A stretch of 64,000 nt of DNA from contig OX155976.1 of NCBI GenBank assembly GCA_944548615.1, forward strand, positions 6,422,952-6,486,951. The letters run 5' to 3'. Shown here piece after piece: positions 10,755 through 20,989 of this stretch. The notes beneath the pieces were generated by a model that did not search any database, had not been told where the DNA came from, and saw only the letters and a list, made by a program, of their open reading frames with translations. Positions within the stretch are counted from its first letter, which is position 1; the number at the start of each line of letters is the position of its first letter. The stretch comes from Micropterix aruncella (taxonomy: Eukaryota > Arthropoda > Insecta > Lepidoptera > Micropterigidae). Both the position numbers and the translations under genes were made by a program.

Positions 10755-10857
10755 GGTGTCTTTTACAACGGGCGATCCCGTCACCCCAGGAGGTTATAAC
10801 GATATGTGATCGTCCTTTCAACCTAGAGTGAGCGTAAAGACTTAGACGGGTGTTACA
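10755..10857 (+). mobile_element. 0.67-kb retroposon, 5' fragment
   Basis: Contains the family's 5' start (TACAACGGGCG, CCCGTCACC, GATATGTGATCGT) followed by a MITE that cuts it at about 10857. Confidence 0.65.
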
Positions 10858-11050
10858 TGCTCAATCTGGTATCAGTTCAGTCCGTGACCTTGATCGTGAA
10901 CTGACTGATGGTATACCTGATGAAGTGTGGAGTAATTATCAAAATATTAAAAAATCCATCAATTTAGTCCATCAGTCCACGCAATAAACGATCAGTTTCC
11001 CGTCAGTCTGACCAACGTCACGGACTGAAATGATGCCAGATTGAACAAGT
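10857..11050. mobile_element. MITE, ACGGGTGTTACA...CAATCTGG family, copy 1
   Basis: The left arm (CTCAATCTGGTATCAGTTCA, GTCCGTGACCTTG) is inverted at the right (CAACGTCACGGACTGAAATG, CCAGATTGAAC). A second copy lies at 42165-42338 in the opposite orientation. It is inserted in the preceding retroposon fragment, and the palindromic MITE follows immediately at 11054. Confidence 0.75.
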
Positions 11051-11053
11051 AAT

Positions 11054-11358
11054 GGGCTCTCTAGACGATCAAGCATGCTTGACAAGCATTGCGTCGCGGG
11101 CTGGGAGGAGATTGTAAACCGCAGGAAAAATGCAAATATTTTTTTTAAACATTTACCAAATATGCCTCATTTTGTAGGATTAACATTAATTAGACGTAAT
11201 TGATTGATGAATGACGTGACTCCCTGGTATAAACTACAAAATTAGGCATTTTTGGTAAATGTTTAAAAAATATATTTACATTTTTCCTGCGGTTTACGAT
11301 CCTCTCTCAGCCCGCGACGTGATGCTTGTCAAGCATGCTTGATCGTCTAGGGAGCTCC
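11054..11358. mobile_element. Palindromic MITE family, copy 3
   Basis: Complete foldback copy, GGGCTCTCTAGACGATCAAG to GATCGTCTAGGGAGCTCC. The arms are almost fully complementary. It is flanked by TAA on the left and TTA on the right. Confidence 0.85.
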
Positions 11359-11418
11359 TTATGTACCCATTTAGAACCTAACCTAACACCCGTCTAACAC
11401 CCGTATTAGGAACAACTA

Positions 11419-12043
11419 GAGCTGTCAACTACAACGGGCGAACTCGTCACCTCAGGAAGTTTTAACGAAATGTGATCGTTCTATCTCCCGTGAAGTGAGC
11501 GCAGAAGACTTAGGACAAAAAACAGTCCAAGCTCCGTCACATGCCCGTAAGAGACCAACGCCTTATCCGCGAGATAACCAGGTATGTTACTCACGCCCTT
11601 ACTTCAAGTTAAGACCAGATTACTCTGGTCTCTCGACTGGTTACGAGTTCGAGGTCGCTTGCGCGGTCCTCTCCCTTACGAAGCGGTGAAACGGTGTCAA
11701 CCGAATCTATCACGGACCACGGAATTCTTTGCCCGGCTGTTCACCCGGAATCGGGTAGCCGATGGTCGTTTCGAGAGCAGTCAGCAACCACCCCCGCTCT
11801 ATAGAAAATAGTACTGCTTCCAGACTCCCCCGATTGTTAGTCAGAATGCACAATCGATAGACTTACGCCGCACGGTGCGCAGACCGTCCCGGACTCCTAG
11901 GGGAAACTAGCCCTAAGGCAAGAGTCCTACCCCGGCTAGCGCTTCATGCGTGGAGGCCGTCGGATGAGTGTTGACCTGTGAGTGTGACCGACCCTGAACA
12001 AATGGGACATCGTGGCCAATTCAGCTAGGGCCCATTAGCTCCC
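11419..12043 (+). mobile_element. 0.67-kb GC-rich retroposon, copy A
   Basis: It starts AGCTGTCAACTACAACGGGC and ends ...GGGCCCATTAGCTCCC. It is about 70-80% alignable by eye with copies at 35858, 57708 and 60845. The imperfect flanking repeat ACCCG..TTAGG.ACA (11390s and 12044-12060) looks like an aged target duplication. No frame is conserved; open frames here are chance readings. No poly(A) tail. Confidence 0.75.
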
Positions 12044-12065
12044 ACCCGACTTAGGGACACTGGGA

Positions 12066-12300
12066 AGTGTCGACTACAACGGGCGAACCCGTCAACCCCA
12101 GGCTGATATAACGATATGTGATCGTTATTTAAGCCGTGGGATGACCGTAGGTGACAGAGACAATACAAATCTACTGTCTAGCTAATCCAACATGCCCGAA
12201 AAAGGCCATCGTCTTACTATACGGCGAGGCACCAGGAAAGGTACCCAGCGGGATCGCCTCTGTCTAGCAGCATCGCCGTCTGGAATTAACACTAAGCGTA
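12066..12300 (+). mobile_element. 0.67-kb retroposon, subfamily 2, 5' fragment
   Basis: Carries GTCGACTACAACGGGCGAAC and the GGCGAGGCACC...CTGGAATTAAC block that marks the subfamily of 28960 and 54725. A Helitron-like element truncates it at 12318. Confidence 0.65.
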
Positions 12301-12317
12301 CCGATATTTTTATATAC

Positions 12318-12873
12318 CTACTAGCTGACCCGGTAAACTTCGTACCACCTAAAATTGATTTGATTGTAACACTTCTTAAGCGTTTATTAATCCTAATCAA
12401 CCTTCCAAATCCAATTCATTGAAATCTATATATAATATGGCCGAATCATGTACGGTTTGAGTTTCATTTGGTGATTAAAGGAAAGTCGTTTGTAATTAAA
12501 ATAAATTCAATGTATTTAATTTACTTATTCGACTTTACCGACTTTTTCGACTATTTCGACTTTTTCGACTTTTTGAAATTTTACACAATTGCACGGAATG
12601 AATAACAGTTATGGATGGCGAAGCTGTCAAATAGTAGGATCGCTACGAACCCCACTATTGAAAGTGGCCTATTCCCTAAAATGACCAATTTCGGTTTTTT
12701 CGATTTTCAGCCGTTTATTTGAGTTTTTCCTAAATATTTTTTTTTTGTAAACCATCCCTAAATCAAGGCAAACAAAACAAAAAAATAATAATTCCAATCG
12801 GTCCAGTCATTTCCGAGATCTTAGACTAACGCACGGCGATTCATTTTTATATATATATAATAGATAGATAGAT
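12318..12873 (-). mobile_element. Helitron-like element, copy 1
   Basis: On the minus strand it runs from a TATATAAAAATGAATCGCCG start at about 12870 to ...GAAGTTTACCGGGTCAGCTAGT at 12318. A close copy lies at 53573-54120 in the same orientation. The interior has a run of TTTTTCGAC pentamer-like repeats (12535-12570). Non-coding. Confidence 0.7.
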
Positions 12874-13424
12874 TCCTACCATAAAGGGTCAAATGACCCC
12901 TTTTACGATACGATGTATTGCGGAGAGCATACCAGTTGGTGCAATTTGGTGTAAGAACAAAACATTTTTCCTTCAAATCACGATTACAAATTGTTTATTT
13001 ATTAAAAAAATATAATAATAATAATCACAAAAAATAAGAAATAAAATATTAAACATTTAACGAAATTCCAAAATTTAGAAATAAATATTATTTTTAAATT
13101 TTATTTATGTTCACCGCACATTTTGCAAATTATTTCTTATACTGAATTCTGAACACTTCTTTACTTTTACTCACTTTACTTTTACACGCACTTTACTTTT
13201 GGGCACACTTATTCTGAATTCTGATCACTCTTCATCATCTATGTTGAGTATTATTTTCAAAAAATTCAAATATCTTGAATTTGTCGACATTTTCTGGGTA
13301 AAAAATATGAGTACAATAAAGAAAAAACAATTCTCGAGTCACGAAATACTATTAAAACCAGAAATGTTCAAACTACAATTCTCGCTCAGATTTATTTATT
13401 TATTTATAGATAGTATACCATGCC
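12874..13424. other. Unassigned AT-rich stretch
   Basis: No protein similarity or bounded repeat recognised. Short CTTTACTTTTAC repeats lie near 13160-13200. Confidence 0.4.
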
Positions 13425-14395
13425 CTGTGCCAATCTATCCTAACCTATGGGATCATAGGGTGGGGAGTGCAGCGAAAATTCATATGGAGCCCTTGATTAG
13501 AGCTCAAAAGCTAATACTTAAAATTATAAAGATACTCTTCAGATGATCTCTACGGAGAATATAACGTGCTAGATGTACCACAACTATACGTGAAAACGGC
13601 GCTCTGTGACTATCAAACTAATTTAGAGACCGCAATAAGAACCCAGCAAACAATCTGCACGCGGCAATCCCGAACTATACATTTTGACGTCCCTCGAATG
13701 CAGACCATTTTGGGCAGAGGCATTTTGTGTACATAGCCCCCAGGATCTTTAATATGCTAGATCAAGATTTAAAAATGGATGTGCCGAAGTCTTCTTCTTC
13801 TTTTAAAGCCAAAATTGATTCCTGGCTAAAATATGACGCCCGGCAAAATATCCACAAATTAATATACCGAGACAATTATGTATCCCTGACATTTCTGATT
13901 ATTATTATTATTTTCTTTGACTTTTTTTATTTTTATTTATTACTATTACTTATTCATAAATTTTGGTGACTATTGTTGATATCATTTGACATTTTATTTT
14001 ATTTTTATTTTATTAACACGATTATTTATTTTTGTGTTTTATTTCCTATTGTGATCATTAGTTAGTGATTATTAGTTATAATTTGTAATGGTGACGGGAA
14101 TATATATATATATTTCTTTTCCTTTTCCTTTTTATTTTTTTTTTTTTTTTTTATTCATTGCCGAATATATGTGATATAAAAACTAGAGAGCTAGCTGCCC
14201 TGGAACAAGTCCTGGTTCTTAGTTGGGCAGTAGCAGTACTTAAATGCTAATGCTCATATCGGCCGTGTTTAATTTTAATTTTAATTTTAATTATATATTT
14301 TTTTTTTATTGATATGATTATTAGTGATACTTGTGCACTTGTAAATGAATTGTTAAATTAAATAAATAAATAAATAATAAATAAATAAATTTATT
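13425..14395 (+). mobile_element. LINE 3' end (Jockey/CR1 group) with AAATA tail
   Basis: Frame-shifted translation gives the region after the reverse transcriptase: LWDHRVGSAAKIHMEPLIRA, then VLDVPQLYVKTALCDYQTNL, and MYIAPRIFNMLDQDLKMDVP with SFKAKIDSWL. This matches the 'YGxxxWGS...LQKK...R' thumb and C-terminal tail shared by many insect LINEs. There are at least two frameshifts, so it is dead. It ends in a long AT-rich 3' UTR and a (AAATA)n tail at 14358-14395. Related pieces are at 27356-26665 (minus) and 52240-53080. Confidence 0.75.
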
Positions 14396-14483
14396 TAAGA
14401 ATTAATTACTCTAAAACATTGTTTTTGCTTATAAAAATACCAGGAACCGAATGGCAAAACCTTAACCTTTTGCTTATTTGATT

Positions 14484-14590
14484 CTGTCACCCAACTGGGA
14501 CTAGCCCGTTCTAGGATGGACAAGACTCTGATTTTACAATAAAGTATGTAAAAGTTTTATTAAAATGCTCATAAAACTAAATTGCCCTAA
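14484..14590 (+). repeat. Direct repeat pair, unit 1
   Basis: TGTCACCC.ACTGGGA.TAGCCCGTTCTAGG and the following ~70 bp recur at 15267-15372 in the same orientation, about 780 bp apart. Class unknown. Confidence 0.65.
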
Positions 14591-15266
14591 AATATGATCC
14601 TCAAAAAAAAACAATCAAATAGAGCGAGACATTTGGAGAATTTACATAAAACTAAAGTAAAGAGTAAGATAAATCTATATTGCAAAAATTAAAAGTCAAT
14701 AAATAATATTTAATATATGTTAAGAAATATAAAAATTAATATAAAATTAAGTACAATTCATTGTCAAAACAATATATAACAACAAAATGAATTGGTAATT
14801 AGTTGAATGTTAAAATATAATCAACATACTTACTATTTAAAAATATATTAATATTTTTGTGAACCTAAGTTTTATTAAACTATAATTTCTAACATTTGAT
14901 GTATGGTTAGTCTGTTATGACTCGAGAACCATTCCTTTATTTTATTTTTGAATACCCTAAATGTCAAATTCATTTTTATTTCCATATTGATCAGATTGTA
15001 AAATCTCGGCGTATGAAAGAGTACTGTCTTTGTCCAAATGATGTTTTCATCCTGGGTATTATTAAGCTATTTTCTAAAACTTGTCTTGTTGGTCTTCGGT
15101 TCTGAATTATTCTTAAATTTGAATTATTGTCCAAAAATAGCTTTAAAAGGGGTTTTTAAAAAAAGTTGCCTACAATCAAGGACTTTACCTTCCACATAAA
15201 GTTCATTGCTGGGATGGCGATATACTATGTACTATAAATTATTGATTTTGCTTACATAAATAACAG

Positions 15267-15372
15267 ACTGTCACCCGACTGGGATTAGCCCGTTCTAGGG
15301 TAGACAGGACTCTAATATTACAATCAATTATGTACAAGTTTTAGTAAAATGCTAATAACACTCGTAAACTGT
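15267..15372 (+). repeat. Direct repeat pair, unit 2
   Basis: Partner of 14484-14590. The sequence between and around the two units is AT-rich and otherwise unassigned. Confidence 0.65.
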
Positions 15373-16360
15373 CGTAACGGTGGTAAATATGATAAATAAA
15401 ATGCAATTCCATTATATAATCTGCAATAAATATAATGTAACATTCGATTACATCGAGAATGACTAAATAATCCTTGCCACTCAGAATTTCTTGATCAGAT
15501 CAATAATAGACCAGATTTATTTATTTTTACAAACTGGGAAAATAAGCCTCTAAAATATCCTCTACCTCCACGCCTACGTGTTTTTTTTATCATTAATCTG
15601 GAGCGGAGGGGGCGCTAATGTCACGATGGCTATCCTAGAAATATATATTTATCACATAGGAAAGTTAATACGAGTCGTGTTTTGCGAAGACCGCGTGGAA
15701 ATCAACGCCACATCATAAACAAACAAAGCTTTCGTCATCATCATTCTGGGGGCTCGTCCAGTCACTTATCATTTTCCATCACTAATAAAAGATCGATAAA
15801 AAAATACATCCTTGACCTTTGCGATTGTGAATTATCATTATAGTCGATAAATCAAGAGGCGTGTGCGATATATGTATATACTTTTAAAATATACACACTT
15901 ACATAGTTTTTACAATGCAATAAAGTGAGAAAAAAATCTTTAGAAACTATTGTTTTCAAAACAAACATCATTGTCACAGTCATTGTGACAATGATGTCAC
16001 AATGACTGCAAAATTTATGAACGATGTAGATACTGGGATGTTTTATGAAAAAAATGTGTGTTCGTGATTCTTTTAATGTCCAACCGCAGTCAGCGATTAC
16101 GTCACCGCTCATTAGTTAGACTTGTACCTATATTCAAAATATACATGTACCTATATGTAAAATATATATTTTTACATATATTTACAACGTTATTACATAT
16201 ACATAACACTTACAACGCACAAACGGTTTTATTTCTATTGAAACAAAGAAATCTCTTGCACAGTCTCTCCTGTTACCTTTTCTTGACTATGAGATGTGGC
16301 TTATCTTGATTTATCAGAGGAACTACTCAACACACTTGAACGTTTGTAAGCATGATCACA
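15373..16360. other. Unassigned, with overlapping hairpins at 15969-16008
   Basis: No gene is seen. At 15969-16008 one segment can pair in two ways: CATTGTCACA with TGTGACAATG (10 bp), or CAGTCATTGTGACA with TGTCACAATGACTG (14 bp, loop ATGA). Confidence 0.4.
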
Positions 16361-17085
16361 GTTATAGGGCACAGTCAAAGTGGTTGCCAGTACGATAAAC
16401 GAGAAACATTCATATACTCGTTCTCCTGTACCGTTTACTCTTACATTCAACACAATCCTGTCTCCACGAGCTGTTCGAACCATTAAGTTCACACGATCTC
16501 GTACTTCGGTCAGCCTCTGACAATTTACTCAAAATTCCTTGTCATAATACTGATTTCTACTCCTGCTCTACCTGTGTCCATGGTGCAAGCCTCTGAAACT
16601 ATCCCCCAGCAAATATACCAAACTTGCCATCGTTAGAATCACTCAAGCCTCTGACGATTTACTCAAAATTCCTTGTCATAATACTGATTTCTACTCCTGC
16701 TCTACCTGTGTCCATGGTGCAAGCCTCTGAAACTATCCCCCAGCAAATATACCAAACTTGCCATCGTTAGAATCACTCAAGCCTCTGACGATTTACTCAA
16801 AATTCCTTGTCATAATACTGATTTCTACTCCTGCTCTACCTGTGTCCATGGTGCAAGCCTCTGAAACTATCCCCCAGCAAATATACCAAACTTGCCATCG
16901 TTAGAATCACTCAAGCCTCTGACGATTTACTCAAAATTTCTTGTCATAATACTGATTTTTACTCCAGCTCTTCCTGTGTCGATGGGGCAAGACTCTGGAA
17001 CTATCCCCCAGCAAATATACGAAACTTGACATCGTTAGAATCATTCAAGACTCACCTCAAAAAGTACTACTTTTCTAAGAAGTGA
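16361..17085 (+). mobile_element. LINE 3' end (CR1/L2/Daphne-like) with amplified tail exon
   Basis: The upstream part reads SKWLPVR and HILVLLYRLLLTFN in shifting frames, resembling the LHWLPV.. region. The last 170 bp reads, across frameshifts, IPCHNTDFYSSS, a W-N-PPANIRNLTSLESFKTHL core and KKYYFSKK then stop at about 17083: the terminal motif of this LINE group. The 134 bp before the stop has been copied in tandem, giving four units (see separate entry). The sequence is dead. Confidence 0.7.
16513..17048 (+). repeat. 134-bp tandem repeat, four units, inside a LINE end
   Basis: Unit starts at GCCTCTGAC: 16513, 16647, 16781 and 16915, an exact 134-bp period. Units 1-3 are almost identical; unit 4 differs at roughly ten or more positions and is the one joined to the LINE stop region. 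There are no spacers between units, so this is a minisatellite and not a CRISPR array. Confidence 0.95.
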
Positions 17086-17162
17086 CCAGTTCTTTCCTTT
17101 CTATCTCCGTTCAATTCAATTTACTATTTTCGGGAATTCTTAGTTTAAATATAGTAATTTGT

Positions 17163-17440
17163 ATTTTAAACAAACGCAACCTGGAACGTAGGTTCCATGA
17201 CGGGCAGAAGTGCGGAACTTAGTGACGTCCTAAAAAGGAGGAAAATCGATGCGTGCTGTGTGCAAGAGACCAAGTATAAGGGCTCAAAAAGCTCAACTTG
17301 ACGCCGATACAGCACAAGATCGTGCTCAGTGGAGAAGAACAAGGAAGGCCGACGTCTAGGAAGAATAAGAAGAAGAGTCGAAATGTTCGTCGTAGACTGA
17401 TGAGGCCTCGACACTAAAGAAGAAGGAAAAGTCACATTAG
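17163..17440 (+). mobile_element. Internally deleted RTE-clade LINE
   Basis: The first half reads TWNVGSMTGRSAELSDVLKR and DACCVQETKYKGSK, the start of the apurinic-type endonuclease of RTE LINEs (N, G and QET-E-K residues visible). At about 17290-17305 it passes, in another frame, to AQDRAQWRRTRKADV and stop, which is the extreme C-terminus of the same class of protein. The whole reverse transcriptase is therefore missing. The following AAGAAGAAG-rich 3' end resembles an RTE tail. Confidence 0.7.
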
Positions 17441-17729
17441 CTTAAATTTGGAAGCGAGCCAACAATATTATTATATTCTGGTCGACTAAAAGTCGACAAA
17501 AAATAAAACGGCAATGCCCACGTGGAAGTTTTATGCTGCCATTGTCCCCGTTTTGGTAAATTTAGATACTTTCTTGAAAAATAAATGTACCGAGAAACTC
17601 CCGCTCAATCTACAAAATATAAAATTAGGTTGTGTCACCCCAAGACTTTCCCGGCGAGTATACAGGGTCCTATTTCATTTGTTTATTTATTTGATAAATA
17701 AAGTCCATGAGCAGATGGCGAAAACTACA
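17441..17729. other. Mostly unassigned
   Basis: GGTTGTGTCACCCCAAGACT at about 17630 resembles a phrase near 48716, pointing to an old shared repeat. No gene is seen. Confidence 0.35.
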
Positions 17730-17852
17730 GTCCGCGCGCGAGCTCCGAAGAATCAGGCCTGGGAAAGCGGCCGAAATACGACGCCCCCGACCATCGCCTC
17801 ATACCCTGCACTCTCCCAGTACTATAGTCGCCGTCATACAAACTGATAACCG
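17730..17852 (-). repeat. Inverted copy of 18515-18640
   Basis: GCGCGAGCTCCGAAGAATC ... CTATAGTCGCCGTCATACAA is the reverse complement of 18515-18640 at about 80% identity by eye. Same family as 18515-18825. Confidence 0.6.
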
Positions 17853-18229
17853 GCCCCGTACCTGCCATTGAGCGTAGGGACGGTCGCTTGAAGATAAAAG
17901 ATTTATTTAACAGTCGATATCATTATTATATTTTGTTTGGTTTATTAGGTAAATGTTATAACGTTATTTAATTACTAATAAGTTCAAGCATTATAGAAAA
18001 GTAGGCAGGTAGACATGCTGTCGGCAAACAAACCACATCAATTCGTCAATCAAAATAAATTTAAAATGTGGATATATTATATTCGTTACCTAGTTGGCAG
18101 TATACTACGTGTATACCGGAGCCTGTTTTGTAATCACTAATCATGTAATTGTCTAGTGATTGAAATATTGCGTGTAAAGCGCTATAAGTTATTTGCAATG
18201 TTATAAGTTACATATTTATTTATTTATTT

Positions 18230-18371
18230 ATGACGGCTGAATTTTTTAATAGCGACAAGCTTCAAGTGAGTGGTTTAGTACATCGATTTCCGATTTTCTG
18301 GCTTAGTTTGATGTACTGAATCGCACACAGAATCGCCAGGATGTCACTATTAAAAAATTCAACCTGTGTAT
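18230..18371. mobile_element. Small foldback element
   Basis: GGCTGAATTTTTTAATAGCG on the left is inverted as CACTATTAAAAAATTCAACC on the right, and the central GATTTTCTGGCTTAG... part also partly folds. MITE-like; target duplication not resolved. Confidence 0.55.
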
Positions 18372-18514
18372 AAACAATATCGACAATATCGATAATATTT
18401 TATCGATATTTCTTTATGCGACATGACATGACATGACCTTTACTACAGATCTGAGTGAGAGATCGTAACGCTATGAAAGTGCGAAAGGGCTGTCATGATT
18501 CTAATGATTTTTGG

Positions 18515-18825
18515 CCCAGTCATCAGTTTGTATGGCGGCGACTATAGTAATCGGAGAGCGCGGGGTGTGGAGCGACGGTCGGGGGCGGCGTAATCCGCCC
18601 TCTTCGCCAGCTCCCGATTCTTCGGAGCTCGCGCGCGGACTGTATACGAACGTATGTGATACGTCCGCTATATTATCGCCCGAACGCAACAAACCGTATC
18701 CCGTACTTCAAGTAAAAAAAGAAATAAATAACCCGAAACCCACAAAGCGTACGTGATGCGTCAAATTGCTCCTACGATTCTAAATACAAAAAAGAATCAT
18801 AAATGGGTCTTTTGTCTAAAACCAG
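18515..18825 (+). repeat. TACGAACGTACGTGATACG repeat family
   Basis: GTATACGAACGTATGTGATA, CGCCCGAACGCAAC, AAAGCGTACG and CCTACGATTCTAAATACAAA occur in the same order at 27357-27540 and 61695-61860, with a short piece at 39957-40000. The copy at 26655-27629 is bounded by TTAA, suggesting a piggyBac-type target. This copy carries an extra GC-rich 5' part (18515-18640). Confidence 0.65.
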
Positions 18826-19649
18826 ACAATAAAGGCCGGGCCACACGATGCGGTGCGGCTGCGGCGCGGCACCTGAGCGGTGCCGCTGCGGCGTCCTACA
18901 TACAAATATCCATGGTATGTTACACGGTGCGTTCCGGCGCCGCATATGCGCCGGAGCGGCACCGCTCAGTTATTAAGTGCAGTCGAAAGAGGGTACATGC
19001 TTGCCTGTTACATTTGTTTTCACATATTTTTGTTAATTTTTAATCGAAGTGTTTAAAATGAGTACCAACAAAGAAGATATTGGCATACACTAGTTCTAGG
19101 TACAATTCAATCTGTGAAGACTTCGGGTCGGATACGTAATTATTTGCCTACCTTCATTATGCTGGGCTTACAATAATAAAAACGAAGTTCGTAGGAATGC
19201 GCACGGCAGCCGTCGGAACGGCAAAATGGTGGTATCGTTTGTTGATATATGTTTGATATGATCGGCGGTAAAAATTATTAGGTAATATATATTTAATTTA
19301 ATTTGTTATTTTTACTGACACAACCGTGGCACTCCAATAAGACGCAGGAAGTGAGCTCGCCTTATCACAGGAGTGTCTAGCAAGGCGGGCTCGGTTTCAG
19401 TTTACTTGGCACATTAGAAATAATTTTATGCACTTTAACATATAATTTATGCACAATTTGGCCTGGGCACAGACAGTTGTATGCCTAAATTTAGAATTTT
19501 CGAAATTTAAATTCTAAGTGTCAATACATTTTAAAAATTTCTTACCTCTAAGTAATTAAATAATATTTTAAAAGAATATAGTGCAATTCTACAGTCTGGA
19601 TTCACTCGCGGTTAACACGGGACGCGTCCCGAAGGATCTTATCGGTCTG

Positions 19650-20454
19650 AGCTGTTCACTTTAAATATTCGACCAGCGTGTCTATGGACAAAGTCGACCA
19701 TCGAAAACAAGCGAGCTGTCGTTACTGGCTGGGGGCAGATCGACTTTGCTGAAGATACATCGGACGACTTACTGAAGGTGGTGGTGGATTTGATTGACCA
19801 GCTGACCTGTCGAAGACTATATGCAAAGACTCTCAGAAAGGGTTTACCGCAAGGTATAACGGTCGATCAATAATTTGTGCGCTGGAAGCTTAGAAGGAGG
19901 ACGCGACTCTTGTGGGGGCGATAGTGGTGGACCTCTGCAAGTGACGATAGCTGACAACCAATGCCTCTTCAACATAATCGCCGTTACCAGTATTGGAAAG
20001 AGCCCTTGCGGAAGTGCCAAGGGACCTGGCATATACACTGCCGTGAAGAGTCATGTGAAATAAATGGCGTTTTAGGAGTATATCTACCGCCGGAAAATTG
20101 ACCAAAAACTGACGGGGATTTGCCAAAAGGGAAACTATCACAATTTTGTATAATGTCGGAACAAGAGACTGTGCTGTATTCAACACAGCCCCATGAGCAA
20201 CAACACGAGATCATCAAAAAACCAGGATAAATCCAATAATGCATCTTCTACATCACCGCCTACTATAACAACTGCCAATAAGTCACCGGTCATCTCTACA
20301 ATAGCTCCATAAAAACCTTAAACATCGCCACAAGCCCTAACTACCAATTTCATAAATAACAGTGTGGAAAAACGAACTAAATCCGAAAAAAATTGCTCTG
20401 CAATATTGAGTACAAATTTAACAATGACAGCCATTGCTGTGTTGGCGATTAATT
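19650..20454 (+). pseudogene. Trypsin-like (CLIP/snake-like) serine protease, C-terminal fragment
   Basis: Chymotrypsin-fold (S1) protease piece. Frame 1 from about 19655 reads NIRPACLW, VVTGWGQIDFAEDTSDDLLK, VVVDLIDQLTCRRLY and KGLPQGI, then a stop at 19879. A one-base shift gives NNLCAGSLEGGRDSCGGDSG at 19868 onward, with the nucleophile serine in GGDSGGP, then IAVTSIGKSPCG and GPGIYTAVKSHVK. A second shift would continue into INGVLGVYLPPEN. The catalytic His and Asp regions are absent, as is any signal peptide. Downstream, from 20193, a Ser/Thr-rich reading (SNNASSTSPPTITTANKSPV) with two stops ends in a hydrophobic TAIAVLAIN, which could be a relic of a C-terminal extension. Two frameshifts and stops make this a pseudogene or a captured exon. 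The similarity to snake/easter-type proteases is by motif only. Confidence 0.72.
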
Positions 20455-20513
20455 AATTTATTTTATTTTATCTGCATCCAAACTTTTCTCTGGTCGTAAC
20501 GGTCTCCGTTCCA

Positions 20514-20695
20514 TCGGGTTCAGAAGAGGGAGGAAAAGAGAGTGCACCCGTGGTCGCGCGCCCACCTGTGCACTATAATATAGCCTGCGCCCTTGACTGC
20601 TTCTGAACAATGGACTCTAAGAAGACTAAAGAAGTCACTAGAATCTACAATGCAGTCGCTATGGCCGAACACGGCTAGGAGGATATATAAATTTA
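20514..20695 (+). mobile_element. LINE (RTE-like) 3' UTR remnant
   Basis: GGGAGGAAAAGAGAGTGCAC, TGCACTATAATATAGCCTGC and CTAGGAGGATAT resemble the conserved 3' ends of RTE-type LINEs in moths; this is recall of a pattern, not a computed match. A (AAAT)n run follows at 20771-20802. Confidence 0.4.
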
Positions 20696-20989
20696 GAAGC
20701 ATATAGCGGTATTTTCTGAATGGTACATTATATTTCTTTTGTGTTATCGCGTTTGAATATTTATGTAACGAATAAATAAATAAATAAATAAATAAATAAA
20801 TTAACTACAACACTATTCGGCCACTGCGGCGTCGTAGTAACGTTGCGGCGCCGCAGCGTGCACTGTAGGTACGTGTTACGCCCATACGGCGAAATTGTTG
20901 CGGTGCGGTGCCGCACCGCATCGTGTGGACCGGCTGTAAGACTCTGCTATTGTATTTTTCAGAAATCATACGTCTCAAATTCTGTTAGA

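Larger units (their letters stand above)
18833..20936. mobile_element. Harbinger-like TIR element enclosing a protease fragment
   Basis: Left end AGGCCGGGCCACACGATGCG; the right end reads, inverted, CAGCCGGTCCACACGATGCG. Over the GCCGG...GTGCGGC core 24 of 25 positions match. TAA stands immediately outside both ends (18830-18832 and 20937-20939), as expected for a 3-bp PIF/Harbinger target duplication. The subterminal sequence is made of repeated GCGGTGC/GCCGCACC motifs. Inside are an ATG at 19058 followed by a few codons, a broken serine-protease gene piece (19650-20454) and a LINE 3' remnant (20514-20695). No transposase was recognised, so it is non-autonomous. The alternative is that two solo ends lie near each other by chance, but the matching TIRs and TAA argue against this. 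Confidence 0.7.

Noticed and set aside
16513..17048. CRISPR-like array
   Set aside because: Units are contiguous 134-bp copies without spacers, and the DNA is eukaryotic.
19058..19100. Start of a Harbinger accessory (SANT-like) protein
   Set aside because: The ATG opens only about eleven codons before a stop; no similarity can be judged.
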